42,656 nt of DNA from Mageeibacillus sp. UBA5734. Its GTDB lineage: Bacteria > Bacillota > Clostridia > Saccharofermentanales > UBA5734. A program made the translations under genes and the position numbers. This document shows, piece after piece, positions 8,270-17,058 of this stretch. The stretch lies in the NCBI GenBank assembly GCA_002419365.1, contig DIGA01000054.1, positions 10,455-53,110 of the forward strand, in the 5' to 3' direction. The notes beneath the pieces are model-generated. The model saw only the letters and a program-made list of their open reading frames with translations. It ran no database searches and was not told where the DNA came from. Within the stretch, counting starts at the first letter, position 1; every line of letters begins with the position of its first letter.

Positions 8270-9163
8270 ATGCCACGATTGGATCCATCACATTCCACCT
8301 CCCCATCCGTTCAATCGAACCAGCAATTTCCAGACAGGCTACCAGGGATCGTCCTGGTCACAGGTGCCAGTTCCGGAATCGGCTGGGAAACTGTCCTGTT
8401 GCTGGCCAGACAAGGCGTTACAGTCTTCGCAGCATCACGCACCATCGGTCAAAAGCTGGCACAGGTCCAGATTGATCCCGAGTTGCATCGTGTGATCCAT
8501 ACCGTCGAGTTCGATGTCCTTGATGAGAAAAGTTGCGCAGCGGCAGTTTCCACCGCACTTGACCACAAAGGCCGCTTGGATGCACTGGTTCACTGTGCCG
8601 GGGCTGGCCTGGCGGGCAGCATCGAAGAAATCCCGCTGGCAGACGCCATCTGGCAATATGACAACCTGCTTTTCGGCACGATCCGCATGTTGCGAGCCGT
8701 TTTGCCGCGAATGCGGCATCAGGGACATGGCCGGATCATCCTGGTCACCTCAGTCGCAGCAGCCATTCCGGTGCCCTTCCAGACATACTACAGCTCTGCG
8801 AAAGCAGCGGTCCATGCCCTGGCACTCGGACTTTCTGATGAAGTCCGGCCTTTTGGGCTCAAAATCACAATCGTCGCACCAGGAGATACCCGGACGGGAT
8901 TCACAGAGGCCAGAAAGTTCTCCGGGTCGCTCACCCATTCCCCGTATGCGGAGCGTCTCAACCGGTCTGTCAGCCGCATGGCCCGGGATGAACAGAACGG
9001 TATGACGTCCCGCAGCATCGCTCAGGCCATCGTCCGGGAATTATCCCGCAAGCATCCAAAAATCATGGTCACGCCCGGATTGCACAATCAAGCCATGACG
9101 ATGGCAGCCCGGATTTTGCCTTTACCGCTGGTGCGCTGGATTGTTCGGCTGCTTTACGGCTGA
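8270..9163 (+). CDS. Short-chain dehydrogenase/reductase (SDR)
   Basis: NAD(P)-dependent oxidoreductase of the classical SDR type, 297 residues. Residues 31-38 read TGASSGIG (cofactor loop), S161 lies in VTSVAAA, and Y174xxxK178 is the catalytic pair. The usual NNAG is HCAGAG here. The first 24 residues are a polar extension. The ATG at 8270 was chosen because GGGAG sits 6 bases upstream; an earlier in-frame ATG (8156) lacks a good site. It lies 130 bases before an alpha-oxoamine synthase. A 3-keto lipid reductase role next to that gene is possible but unproven, because SDR substrates are hard to predict. Confidence 0.85.
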   Translation: MPRLDPSHSTSPSVQSNQQFPDRLPGIVLVTGASSGIGWETVLLLARQGVTVFAASRTIGQKLAQVQIDPELHRVIHTVEFDVLDEKSCAAAVSTALDHKGRLDALVHCAGAGLAGSIEEIPLADAIWQYDNLLFGTIRMLRAVLPRMRHQGHGRIILVTSVAAAIPVPFQTYYSSAKAAVHALALGLSDEVRPFGLKITIVAPGDTRTGFTEARKFSGSLTHSPYAERLNRSVSRMARDEQNGMTSRSIAQAIVRELSRKHPKIMVTPGLHNQAMTMAARILPLPLVRWIVRLLYG

Positions 9164-9234
9164 GGCAAACTCATTCGTTCCTGCTTCCAAATCCTGGCTG
9201 GATGGCATTTCTTAATCAATTGTCCTGACAAATG

Positions 9235-9243
9235 TGCTATGAT
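9235..9243 (+). promoter_or_regulatory. Extended -10 promoter of the oxoamine synthase gene
   Basis: TGcTATGAT lies 51 bases before the ATG at 9294. No -35 box fits at 16-18 bases (TTGTCC at 9220 is only 12 bases away). Confidence 0.45.
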
Positions 9244-9293
9244 GGATCTGTTTTTGATCTTCTTACACAACTTTCTCCGGAGGACGTCAGCCC

Positions 9294-10520
9294 ATGGACT
9301 TGTTTCAGAAGTGTTATGACTACAACCGCGCCAAATTGGCCATGTCGCTGGATATCTATCCCTATTTCCATTACCTGAATTCAGGTCAGGACACTGAGGT
9401 CATGATGGAGGGCAAGCGGACCCTGATGTTCGGCTCCAATAATTACCTCGGGCTGACCTCGGACCCGCGGGTCAAGGAAGCCGCCATCAAGGCCATCGAG
9501 AAATACGGTACCGGTTGTTCCGGTTCGCGTTTCCTTAATGGCACCCTGGATATTCATATTGAACTGGAAGAAGCGCTGGCTGCCTTTTTGCAGCAGGAAG
9601 CCGCGCTGGTTTTTTCGACCGGCTACCAGTCCAACCTGGCGATCATTTCCTCTCTGGTCGGGCGCAATGACTATATCCTGTCGGATGCGCTCAATCATGC
9701 CAGCATCATCGATGGCACCCGCCTGGCAATCGGCAAGACGCTCAAGTACAAGCACAATGACATGGAAGACCTGCAGCGTCTTTTGGAGAAATGCGCCACA
9801 GAGGAAAGCGCCGGCATGCTGATTGTCACCGACGGGGTGTTCAGCATGGAGGGTGATATCTGTGACCTGCCGGGAATCGTCCGCCTGGCCCGCCAGTATG
9901 GTGCACGCATCCTGGTCGACGATGCCCATTCGATCGGTGTGCTCGGCGAACGCGGCCGCGGTACGGCGGAATATTTCGGCCTGGCCGACGAGGTCGACCT
10001 GATCATGAACACCTTTTCCAAGACGTTGGCCTCCCTGGGCGGCTGTGTCGCCGGCAAGGAGTCGGTCATCCACTACATCAAGCACAATGCCCGGCCCTTC
10101 ATTTTCAGTGCCTCGATCCCTCCCGCCCAGATCGGGGCGGCCCGTGAGGCCCTGCGTATCCTCGAGCAGGAACCGCAGCGTGTCCGACGCCTGAATGAAA
10201 TCGCCGCCTACATGCGGCGCGGCTTGTCTGCCCTGCCCCATGTCCGAGTCTTTGATAGCGGCAATGACCTGGTGCCGATTATCCCGGTCCTGACCGGCAG
10301 CATTGGCCGCACCCTGTATACAGCCCGCAATTTGCTGGAGGCTGGTGTCTACGTCAACCCGGTGCTGCCGCCGGCGGTACCCAAGGAGTCCTGCCTGCTG
10401 CGGACAAGTTACACGGCGACGCACACCAATGCCCAGCTCGATGAGGGGCTGGCGATTTTTGACGCGGTGACCTCGGCTATGGCTGCCAATACGGAGGTCG
10501 ATTTCGATATTGATTTCTAA
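9294..10520 (+). CDS. Alpha-oxoamine synthase, serine palmitoyltransferase-like
   Basis: PLP enzyme that condenses an amino acid with an acyl thioester and releases CO2. The family includes glycine C-acetyltransferase, BioF and serine palmitoyltransferase (SPT). The 408-residue protein has H135 (ring-stacking His), D209-D210-A211-H212 and PLP lysine K243 in NTFSKTLASLGG. That lysine motif and the following RPFIFSASIPPA resemble bacterial SPT more than BioF or Kbl, as I recall these families. No biotin or threonine-degradation genes are nearby. The C-terminus ends in an acidic tail (EVDFDIDF). GGAGG lies 10 bases before the ATG. Amino acid and acyl substrates are undetermined. Confidence 0.82.
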   Translation: MDLFQKCYDYNRAKLAMSLDIYPYFHYLNSGQDTEVMMEGKRTLMFGSNNYLGLTSDPRVKEAAIKAIEKYGTGCSGSRFLNGTLDIHIELEEALAAFLQQEAALVFSTGYQSNLAIISSLVGRNDYILSDALNHASIIDGTRLAIGKTLKYKHNDMEDLQRLLEKCATEESAGMLIVTDGVFSMEGDICDLPGIVRLARQYGARILVDDAHSIGVLGERGRGTAEYFGLADEVDLIMNTFSKTLASLGGCVAGKESVIHYIKHNARPFIFSASIPPAQIGAAREALRILEQEPQRVRRLNEIAAYMRRGLSALPHVRVFDSGNDLVPIIPVLTGSIGRTLYTARNLLEAGVYVNPVLPPAVPKESCLLRTSYTATHTNAQLDEGLAIFDAVTSAMAANTEVDFDIDF

Positions 10521-10555
10521 GGAAAACGCAGCATTCCAATACAAAAGGGTTAAGG

Positions 10556-10587
10556 GCAGTCATCAGGTGATCTGGTGACTGCTTTTT
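10556..10587 (+). terminator. Rho-independent terminator of the oxoamine synthase gene
   Basis: An 11-bp stem with one G-T pair (10556-10566 with 10572-10582), 5-base loop, then TTTTT. Confidence 0.85.
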
Positions 10588-10603
10588 AATTTTAACCGTG
10601 CAG

Positions 10604-10646
10604 AACCTCGTATGATCCACTTTTTTATGTTGGTTCATACGAGGTT
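10604..10646. repeat. 16-bp inverted repeat between convergent genes
   Basis: Arms 10604-10619 and 10631-10646 pair with a single mismatch around an 11-base T-rich loop. It follows the terminator of the upstream gene and lies 26 bases beyond the stop of the aminomutase gene on the other strand. On the minus strand no T-run follows, so it may be a 3'-end stabiliser or a weak terminator. Confidence 0.7.
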
Positions 10647-10672
10647 TATGCTTGTTATTCAAGGTTATTCCG

Positions 10673-11914
10673 TTATTCGAAACGCCCTGGATCGTGCAGG
10701 ACACGGTTGGGCTGGTTTTCGATCTCGAAGTTCTTGTTCTCCCAGTTGCGGAAGACGGCTTTGTCCTTGCCAATGTAGAGCAGGTAGTTGGGCAGGATCG
10801 GGGTTTTGCCGAGACCTCCGGGTCCATTGACTATGTAGGTCGGGATAGCCATGCCGGACGTGTAGCCGCGCAGGTTTTCCATGATCTCGAGGCCTTCTTC
10901 AATCCGGACCCAGAAATGGGACGTACCCTGGACGGTCTTGGGGTGGAAAATGTAATACGGCTTGACGCGCAGGGTCAGCAGCAGCTGGTTCAGGCGCCGG
11001 ACGATGAATTTGTTGTTGTTGACGCCGTTCAAAAGGACCATTTGGTTGCCGAGCGGGATACCGGCATCGGCCAGGCGATTGCAGGCGGCTTTGGCTTCGA
11101 CGGTGATTTCGGCGGGAGAGTTGAAGTGGGTGTTGACGTAGAGTGGATGGTAGCGCTTGAGCATGTCAACGAGCTCAGGCGTGATCCGCTGCGGCAGTGT
11201 GACCGGGGTGCGTGTTCCGAGCCGGATGATCTCGACATGCGGGATCGAACGCAGGTCCTGCAGCAGCCGCTCGAGCGCCTGGTCGGACAACATCAGGGCG
11301 TCACCACCGGTGATCAGGACATCGCGCACCTCCGGTTGCTCGCGGACATACTGGACGGCAGCACGCAAGGTCGCCTCATCGACAGCGAGGTCGGTTTCGC
11401 CGATCAGGCGGCGGCGCTGGCAGAAGCGGCAATACATGCCGCACTGGTTGGTGACCTTGATGATCAGGCGGTCCGGATAACGGCGTGTGACCGACGGGAC
11501 CGGGCTGGAATGTTCCTCGTCCATCGGGTCGAGGACGCCCTCTGGATTGAGCTCATCAATGGAAGGGACCGATTGGCGGCGGATCGGACAATCCGGGTTG
11601 GACGGGTCGATCAGGGACAGGTAGTAGGGCGAGATGGCAAAGCGGTAGCGCTGACTGACCTGACTAAGCTGATCCAGCGTACCAGGTTCCAGCGGCAAAA
11701 GGTCTGCAAGTTTTTCAACAGTCGTGATGCGATGGGACAATTGCCAGCGGTAGTCGGTCCATTGTTCTTTTGATGCGCCGAGTTTCTCGCGAATGGCTTT
11801 CTGACGCTGCTCGATGGCAGCCTGGTCAGAAAGGCCGGTGCGGATCTGGGGCAGGACATGCAAGTAGTCCTCTATCGTTTCATGCAGGTGTTGGCTGCGG
11901 TGTGTTTGATCCAT
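10673..11914 (-). CDS. eam: Glutamate 2,3-aminomutase (radical SAM, PLP)
   Basis: Moves the amino group of L-glutamate to give beta-glutamate, a compatible solute. The 413-residue protein has the radical-SAM cluster motif C158-x3-C162-x2-C165 and PLP lysine K370 in GPGGLGKTP. In lysine 2,3-aminomutase two Asp residues hold the substrate side chain; the matching positions here are K326 (FHPKTVQG) and N363 (IVNGPGG). The Lys/Asn pair is the published signature of glutamate 2,3-aminomutase, so I prefer that call to kamA. The ATG at 11914 has AGGAGG 8 bases upstream; an earlier in-frame ATG (11944) lacks this. No beta-lysine acetyltransferase gene is adjacent. Large hairpins lie both before and after the gene. 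Confidence 0.85.
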   Translation of the reverse strand: MDQTHRSQHLHETIEDYLHVLPQIRTGLSDQAAIEQRQKAIREKLGASKEQWTDYRWQLSHRITTVEKLADLLPLEPGTLDQLSQVSQRYRFAISPYYLSLIDPSNPDCPIRRQSVPSIDELNPEGVLDPMDEEHSSPVPSVTRRYPDRLIIKVTNQCGMYCRFCQRRRLIGETDLAVDEATLRAAVQYVREQPEVRDVLITGGDALMLSDQALERLLQDLRSIPHVEIIRLGTRTPVTLPQRITPELVDMLKRYHPLYVNTHFNSPAEITVEAKAACNRLADAGIPLGNQMVLLNGVNNNKFIVRRLNQLLLTLRVKPYYIFHPKTVQGTSHFWVRIEEGLEIMENLRGYTSGMAIPTYIVNGPGGLGKTPILPNYLLYIGKDKAVFRNWENKNFEIENQPNRVLHDPGRFE

Positions 11915-11996
11915 GGTGTGGTCCTCCTGATGCCAGCTTATCAAAGCCGGTTCAACGAAAAATCGACGTTTTGTAAATAAACCTGGCGATCGTGCA

Positions 11997-12038
11997 CCAA
12001 TCTGAAAACTTTTTATGAATTCAAGGTTGTCAGATTGG
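11997..12038 (-). repeat. Inverted repeat upstream of the aminomutase gene
   Basis: Nine-bp perfect arms (11997-12005 and 12030-12038), with further imperfect pairing inside, about 80 bases before the aminomutase start. It may be a leader structure. No T-run follows, and I found no convincing promoter in 11915-12046. Confidence 0.55.
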
Positions 12039-12046
12039 ATTTAAGT

Positions 12047-12079
12047 CAGGCAGCCAGGGGTTTTGGAACTGGCTGCCTG
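12047..12079 (-). terminator. Stem-loop after the MBL RNase gene, possible terminator
   Basis: Perfect 11-bp GC-rich arms (12047-12057 and 12069-12079) begin 8 bases beyond the stop. The sequence after the stem on the minus strand (ACTTAAAT) is only weakly U-rich, so termination is uncertain. Confidence 0.45.
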
Positions 12080-12086
12080 AAATTGA

Positions 12087-13718
12087 CTATTGGTGATTCT
12101 GGACGATGGTGGAGGTGGCCTGGGTGAGCTGGTCTTTGAGGGCGGCCAGCATCTGGTAGCGCACGCTGGGCGAGACCTGGCAGATCTCGTTTTTGGTTTT
12201 TTCGATCATGGCCTCGAAATCCAGCCGGATGGCGTCGAGCATTTCGACCGCTTCGGTAATCTCGACCGCAGGCAGGCAGGGTGCGACGACGGTGGCACGC
12301 TGGACTGGCAGGCCAAGTTCGAGCGTTTCGTTATATTGGGCCGCGACAGCCGTGATACCTAGCTGGTGGCGGATCGTTTTCTGGAAACTGGCGATGACAG
12401 CAGGTTCTCCATGGACGAGCATGATCCTTTTGGGTTTCTGCTTCATGGCGGCGACCCATTCGAGCAGGCCATCCCGGTCGGCATGGCCGGAGAAGCCCTC
12501 GATCATTTCGATCCTGGCTTTGACGGCGATCTCCTCGCCAAAGATCCGGACCGTTTTTGCACCATCAACCAGCGCGCGGCCGAGGGTGCCCCGGGCCTGG
12601 TACCCGACAAAAATGACCGTGGAATCCTTGCGCCAGAGATTGTGCTTGAGATGGTGGCGGATCCGGCCGGCCTCGCACATCCCGCTGGCGGAGATGATGA
12701 TCTTGCTGTCCGGGTCTTCGTTGAGCTGGCGGGATTCATCGGCGGTCTTCGTGAAATGCAAATTGTCGAAATCAAGCGGATGATCACCGCTTTCGATGTA
12801 GGCACGGGCTTCGTCGTCAAAGCAATCGGTATTTTTCTGGAATACCTCAGTCGCGGAGATCGCCAGCGGGCTGTCGATGTAGACAGGGGTGTCGTGGAGC
12901 AACCGGCGCTGGCGTTCGAATTTATCATATTCCTTGTTCAGGGAATAGATCAGCTCCTGGGTCCGGCCAACGGCAAAGGAAGGGATGATCACATTGCCAC
13001 CCCTTTGCAGAGTTTCTTCAATCGCATGGACAAAGCGGTCGACTTTGTGATTGGGCCGGTCGTGCAGACGGTCACCATAGGTCGATTCGAGGATGAGGTA
13101 ATCGGCACCGTCTATGACTGTCGGATCTCTGAGGATCGGGATGTTCTTGTTGCCCAGGTCACCGGAAAAAACGAGTTTGGTTTCGCCGCCGTTTTCCTTG
13201 ATCCAGATCTCCAGGATCGATGAACCCAGGATATGCCCGGCATCGCGATACCGGACCCGGACGTCCTCGGCAGGATGCAATTCCTGGTCATAGCGAATGG
13301 ACTGGAACAGTTGCTGGGTGTCGATGGCGTCCTGCATGGTGTACAGGGGCTCCTCGACGGGACGGCCGGAGCGGCTGTTCTTGCGCCGGCGCCAATTGTA
13401 CTCTGTTTCCTGGATATGGCCAGAATCCGGCAACATGATCGCACACAGATCGACCGTTGCCTTCGTGGCATAAATCGGGTTGCGGTAGCCCTCGGCATAA
13501 AGCTTGGGCAACCGGCCGCTGTGGTCGATGTGGGCATGGGACAGGAGCAGGAAGTCAATCTTGTCGATCCGGAAAGGGAAAGGCTGGTAGTTGAGACGCT
13601 CTTCATGCGGCTGGCCCTGGTGCAGGCCACAGTCAATCAGGAAGGAGGTCTTTTCAGTTTCAACCAGATAGCAGGTGCCGGTTACAGTCTGGGCTGCACC
13701 CAAAAATGTCACTTTCAT
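12087..13718 (-). CDS. Metallo-beta-lactamase/beta-CASP RNase
   Basis: Zinc-dependent ribonuclease of the YSH1/CPSF73-like beta-CASP group that acts on RNA. The 543-residue protein has the zinc motif H61-A-H63-I-D65-H66, further metal ligands in RDAGHILGSS and SGDLGN, the beta-CASP insert (about 200-400) and the C-terminal RMMBL motif GFSGHADRDG. A further 70-residue C-terminal helix-rich tail goes beyond the usual core. AAGGGG lies about 7 bases before the ATG. It is the last gene of a transcript that also carries the RlmI-like methyltransferase, 13 bases upstream, which fits an RNA-related role. Confidence 0.88.
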   Translation of the reverse strand: MKVTFLGAAQTVTGTCYLVETEKTSFLIDCGLHQGQPHEERLNYQPFPFRIDKIDFLLLSHAHIDHSGRLPKLYAEGYRNPIYATKATVDLCAIMLPDSGHIQETEYNWRRRKNSRSGRPVEEPLYTMQDAIDTQQLFQSIRYDQELHPAEDVRVRYRDAGHILGSSILEIWIKENGGETKLVFSGDLGNKNIPILRDPTVIDGADYLILESTYGDRLHDRPNHKVDRFVHAIEETLQRGGNVIIPSFAVGRTQELIYSLNKEYDKFERQRRLLHDTPVYIDSPLAISATEVFQKNTDCFDDEARAYIESGDHPLDFDNLHFTKTADESRQLNEDPDSKIIISASGMCEAGRIRHHLKHNLWRKDSTVIFVGYQARGTLGRALVDGAKTVRIFGEEIAVKARIEMIEGFSGHADRDGLLEWVAAMKQKPKRIMLVHGEPAVIASFQKTIRHQLGITAVAAQYNETLELGLPVQRATVVAPCLPAVEITEAVEMLDAIRLDFEAMIEKTKNEICQVSPSVRYQMLAALKDQLTQATSTIVQNHQ

Positions 13719-13731
13719 AAGGATCCCCTTT

Positions 13732-14946
13732 CTATATCACCTGGAGCCAGACACTTTTAAGGTAATGCGATTCCGGATAGCCCCCCAGGACCGGATGGTC
13801 GAAATCCTGGCGCCGGATATCAAGGATGCGGACGGTTCGCCGCGCATCCCGGGCTGCACTGAGGACGGTTTCCAGGAACAGAGCCTCCGGCATGTGGAAC
13901 GAACAGGAATGCGTTGCCAGAATCCCGCCTGACTCCAGCATTTTAAAGGCACTGAGGTTGATTTCCTTGTAGCCGCGGGCGGCCCCGGCCTGGGCGCTGT
14001 GACTTTTGGCAAAGGCCGGTGGATCCAGGACGATGACATCGTAGCTGGCCTTGGCCCGGGCCTGCTCGCGCAGGAAGTCGAACGCGTTGGCTACAATCGG
14101 GGTCAGACGGTCAGAAAATCCATTTTGCCGGGCGTTGTGCACGGTCAGGTCCATGGCTGCAGCAGAAACATCGACTGCGGTCACTGCTGCTGCACCTCCG
14201 GCCAGGGCATTGAGGGCAAATCCGCCGATATAGGTGAAGCAATCGAGCACCCGTTTGCCTTGCACGAACGGCCGCAGATAGGCATGGTTGGCCTTCTGGT
14301 CGAGAAAATAGCCGGTTTTCTGGCCGCTGGCCAGGTCAATGGTCAGCCGCAGGCCATTTTCCAGTATGGTTTCCTGCGTCTGGTCCTGACCGGCATAGAC
14401 TCGGCGATACAAGGGCAGCCCTTCTTTGCTCCGGATGGATTCCTCGTGCTGCAGGATCAATCGTTCGGGCTGGACCTCTGTGATCAGAGTCTCGCAGATG
14501 GCATCGAGATAACGTTCCATGCCCAGGGACAGGATCTGGACCACCAGGGTACGGGCGAACTGGTCGACAATCAGGCCTGGCAGTCGGTCAGCCTCGCCAA
14601 AAACCAGACGGTAGCTGTCGGTATCCGGGCGCCGGAATGGGCGCCGGAAGGCCAGGGCAGACCTGATCCGGGCTGTGATCAGATCAGCAGCGATGGTTTC
14701 ATGTGTCTGGGTCAGGATCCGGACTGAAATCATAGAATGAGGATTGTAGAAGCCTGTACCAAGATAGCGGCCACGGAAATCAAGAACGTTGGCGACATCC
14801 CCCGGGGATGGATCGCCCGTCACGGATTCGATCTGGGTGCGGTAAACCCAGGGATGTCCCTGGGCGACAGCCTTGTGCATGCCATTCTTCAATGACAAGC
14901 TGGCCAGTGTGTCCTGTGTCCAGTTGGCTTTCGTATCCTGTGCCAT
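13732..14946 (-). CDS. Class I SAM-dependent rRNA methyltransferase, RlmI-like
   Basis: Likely 23S rRNA cytosine-5 methyltransferase. The 404-residue protein has an N-terminal PUA-type domain (about 14-95, HPWVYRTQIE and GRYLGTGFYNP), a central domain and a C-terminal Rossmann fold with SAM motif YIGGFALNALAGGA and the catalytic VLDPPAFAKS. A candidate nucleophile Cys lies in HSCSFHMPEAL. Length fits RlmI/YwbD. Its exact target base is inferred from family only. Five bases separate it from the upstream unknown membrane protein gene. Confidence 0.88.
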   Translation of the reverse strand: MAQDTKANWTQDTLASLSLKNGMHKAVAQGHPWVYRTQIESVTGDPSPGDVANVLDFRGRYLGTGFYNPHSMISVRILTQTHETIAADLITARIRSALAFRRPFRRPDTDSYRLVFGEADRLPGLIVDQFARTLVVQILSLGMERYLDAICETLITEVQPERLILQHEESIRSKEGLPLYRRVYAGQDQTQETILENGLRLTIDLASGQKTGYFLDQKANHAYLRPFVQGKRVLDCFTYIGGFALNALAGGAAAVTAVDVSAAAMDLTVHNARQNGFSDRLTPIVANAFDFLREQARAKASYDVIVLDPPAFAKSHSAQAGAARGYKEINLSAFKMLESGGILATHSCSFHMPEALFLETVLSAARDARRTVRILDIRRQDFDHPVLGGYPESHYLKSVWLQVI

Positions 14947-14951
14947 GAGGG

Positions 14952-15740
14952 TCAGCGCTCCCGGGTCACAACTGCCAACAGCTGCTGGCGTAAACGCCGG
15001 AAATACTGGCGCAGAAACCAGGGCAGCAATGTCTGGTCAATCGGATAATAGAGACGGTGGCCGACGCAGTCAATCAACAGCGCACCCATCGTTCCGTCCT
15101 CAGTCCGGCCAAGGAAATTGACGACACCGGCAGCAGCTGAAGCAGCTTCCAGCAGTTGAGGTTCCTGGGTCAGAAGCAGCAGGAGGTTGCGGTCAGCAGA
15201 CTGGGCGTCCTGGGCTACCAGATAGCGCAGGGCATCCCGGATGGTGAAATCAACGATGAAGACATTCAGTGGTGATTTTTCGAGCAAGAAGATGCGGTCA
15301 TGGCGCGGGCGTCCCAGCAAGGGGATGAGCGGAGGATGGGAACGGATCAGGACAGTGCCCAGCACCGGGTGGTTGGCTTCGACCGAAAACCCAGTCGAAC
15401 GGAGATGCTCGATCAAGGCAGATCCCATCTGCTGCGGTTCCAGTCCTGATACGGGGCAATTGAACCGGCTCATCCGGGCCAGGCGCTTGACACTTTCCGG
15501 ATTGCCCGGGTCGAAGCGCTCAAGGGTGTAGCTGGATAAAATATGGCGCAAGGTCACATAAGCGAAAAGGGCGAACACCAACAGGCTGGCCAGAAAGACA
15601 TAGAGCAACCAGCGGAATGACGGCTGTGCCAGCAAGGGCATCAGCTGCAAACCAAGCCAGACCAGGGCCACACTTGCCAGGATGAGCATGCCCGCCGGGA
15701 TGATGACCTCTCGCTTGATCCAGTGGCGCCAGCCTCGCAT
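14952..15740 (-). CDS. Unknown membrane protein with two N-terminal helices
   Basis: I do not recognise this 262-residue protein. It has a short basic N-terminus, two hydrophobic helices (about 13-36 and 43-66), then a soluble domain of about 190 residues that is probably cytoplasmic, ending in a strongly basic tail. The soluble part alternates strands and helices (LIEHLRSTGFSVEAN, FIVDFTIRDALRYLV), but no catalytic motif stands out. Its ATG shares one base with the stop of htrA (TGATG), so the two are translationally coupled and may work together at the membrane. Confidence 0.75.
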   Translation of the reverse strand: MRGWRHWIKREVIIPAGMLILASVALVWLGLQLMPLLAQPSFRWLLYVFLASLLVFALFAYVTLRHILSSYTLERFDPGNPESVKRLARMSRFNCPVSGLEPQQMGSALIEHLRSTGFSVEANHPVLGTVLIRSHPPLIPLLGRPRHDRIFLLEKSPLNVFIVDFTIRDALRYLVAQDAQSADRNLLLLLTQEPQLLEAASAAAGVVNFLGRTEDGTMGALLIDCVGHRLYYPIDQTLLPWFLRQYFRRLRQQLLAVVTRER

Positions 15741-17047
15741 CAGGCAATATCCTCGCCCAGAATAATGGAGACGGTCCGTTCGCGGCCATCGCGGATGATG
15801 GTCAGGTCGATGCGGTCACCGGGGGCGAACTGGTTCTTGATTTCATTGATTGCGGCTGTCGTCAGGGCTTCCTGGCCGTTGATGGCCACAATCACATCCC
15901 CCTGCCTGAGGCCGGCATCATCGGCGGGGCTGCCGGGTTCTACCTGGGTGATGTAAACGCCCACGGGCAGGTCATATTCTGCGGCCATGCTTTCATCGAT
16001 ATCCTGGGTGTAAAGGCCGATCCGGGGTTTGCCCGGCAGGGAACCGCTGCGGATGATCGTTTCGATGATCGGCTTGGCGTGGTCGATCGGGATGGCAAAT
16101 CCAAGACCCTCGATTCCGGCGCCAGCATTCTTGGCTGTGTTAATCCCGATCACTTCACCAAAAGAATTGAACAGGGCACCACCGGAATTGCCGGCATTGA
16201 TGGCGGCGTCAGTCTGGAGCAGGTAGAGAGTCTGGCCGTCAATGGTGACGGCACGGTCCAGGGCGCTGATGATACCGGCAGTGACGGTACCGCTCAACTC
16301 GCCCAGGGGATTGCCAATGGCCACCGCCAGCTCACCCACCTCGAGATCACTGGAATGGCCGAGGCGGACGGTAGGCAAGTCCTGGCCGTCGATTTTGAGC
16401 ACGGCCAGATCGTTGCCTGGATCAGAGCCCACCCAGGCGGCATCGTAGGCGTCGCCATTGTCGAGGACGACCGAAATGGTGCGGGCGCCTGCAACCACAT
16501 GGTGGTTGGTCACGATGTAGCCATCACGGGTCAGGATAAAACCCGATCCGGCAGCCGGTACCAGGCCCGTGTTGCCAAAGGGAGACGAGACGAGTGTTTC
16601 GGTATTGATCGCGACGACAGCAGGCTTGCCGATCCGGGCGATCTCCACGATCGACAGGGCGTTCCCGGCAGAGGGCTGGCCATCGGTGAGGTCGGATATG
16701 GAAAATTCCTGGTCAGTCGCGCCTGGTTCTGTGGTCTTGGCCGGTGGCTGGACCTGGTCGCTGGGCTGGGTTTGTTCGCGGATTTCAGGACGGGTTGGCA
16801 GGGTTGGCAAGGCAAACCGGCCTTCGAGGACAGGTCCTTGGAGTACCGCAAAAACGATCACGCCGGTCAGGACCGAAAACAGGATGGCTACAACCAGAAA
16901 GGCTGCTACCAGCGCGATGGTGCGGCCAGAACCCCGGCGGGGCGGCTGTGGGCCGCCGGCCGGGCTGCTGCCATAAGTGCCATGGGGATAAAAGTAGTCC
17001 GGATTCGGGCCAGGCTTTGAATCCTGGTTCCAGGGATCGTACGGCAT
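15740..17047 (-). CDS. htrA: HtrA/DegP-like membrane-anchored serine protease
   Basis: Envelope quality-control protease. The 435-residue protein has a Pro/Gly-rich cytoplasmic N-terminus (1-40), one membrane anchor (about 43-69), an extracellular linker, a trypsin-like domain with catalytic H183 (TNHHVV), D213 (GNDLAV) and S288 (AGNSGGA), and one C-terminal PDZ domain (about 340-430). A single PDZ with an N-terminal anchor is the Gram-positive HtrA pattern. It starts 11 bases after the pyruvate kinase gene and overlaps the next gene by one base. Its place in a glycolysis-RNA operon rather than with a two-component system is unusual. Confidence 0.93.
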   Translation of the reverse strand: MPYDPWNQDSKPGPNPDYFYPHGTYGSSPAGGPQPPRRGSGRTIALVAAFLVVAILFSVLTGVIVFAVLQGPVLEGRFALPTLPTRPEIREQTQPSDQVQPPAKTTEPGATDQEFSISDLTDGQPSAGNALSIVEIARIGKPAVVAINTETLVSSPFGNTGLVPAAGSGFILTRDGYIVTNHHVVAGARTISVVLDNGDAYDAAWVGSDPGNDLAVLKIDGQDLPTVRLGHSSDLEVGELAVAIGNPLGELSGTVTAGIISALDRAVTIDGQTLYLLQTDAAINAGNSGGALFNSFGEVIGINTAKNAGAGIEGLGFAIPIDHAKPIIETIIRSGSLPGKPRIGLYTQDIDESMAAEYDLPVGVYITQVEPGSPADDAGLRQGDVIVAINGQEALTTAAINEIKNQFAPGDRIDLTIIRDGRERTVSIILGEDIA

Positions 17048-17058
17048 AAGGCCTCTTT

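Noticed and set aside
9381..10544. 387-codon frame antisense to the oxoamine synthase
   Set aside because: Composition is shadow-like (many Gln, His, Asp, Arg), with no ribosome site or motif; the plus-strand gene has all catalytic residues.
10673..11914. Lysine 2,3-aminomutase (kamA)
   Set aside because: Both lysine-binding Asp positions are replaced (K326, N363).
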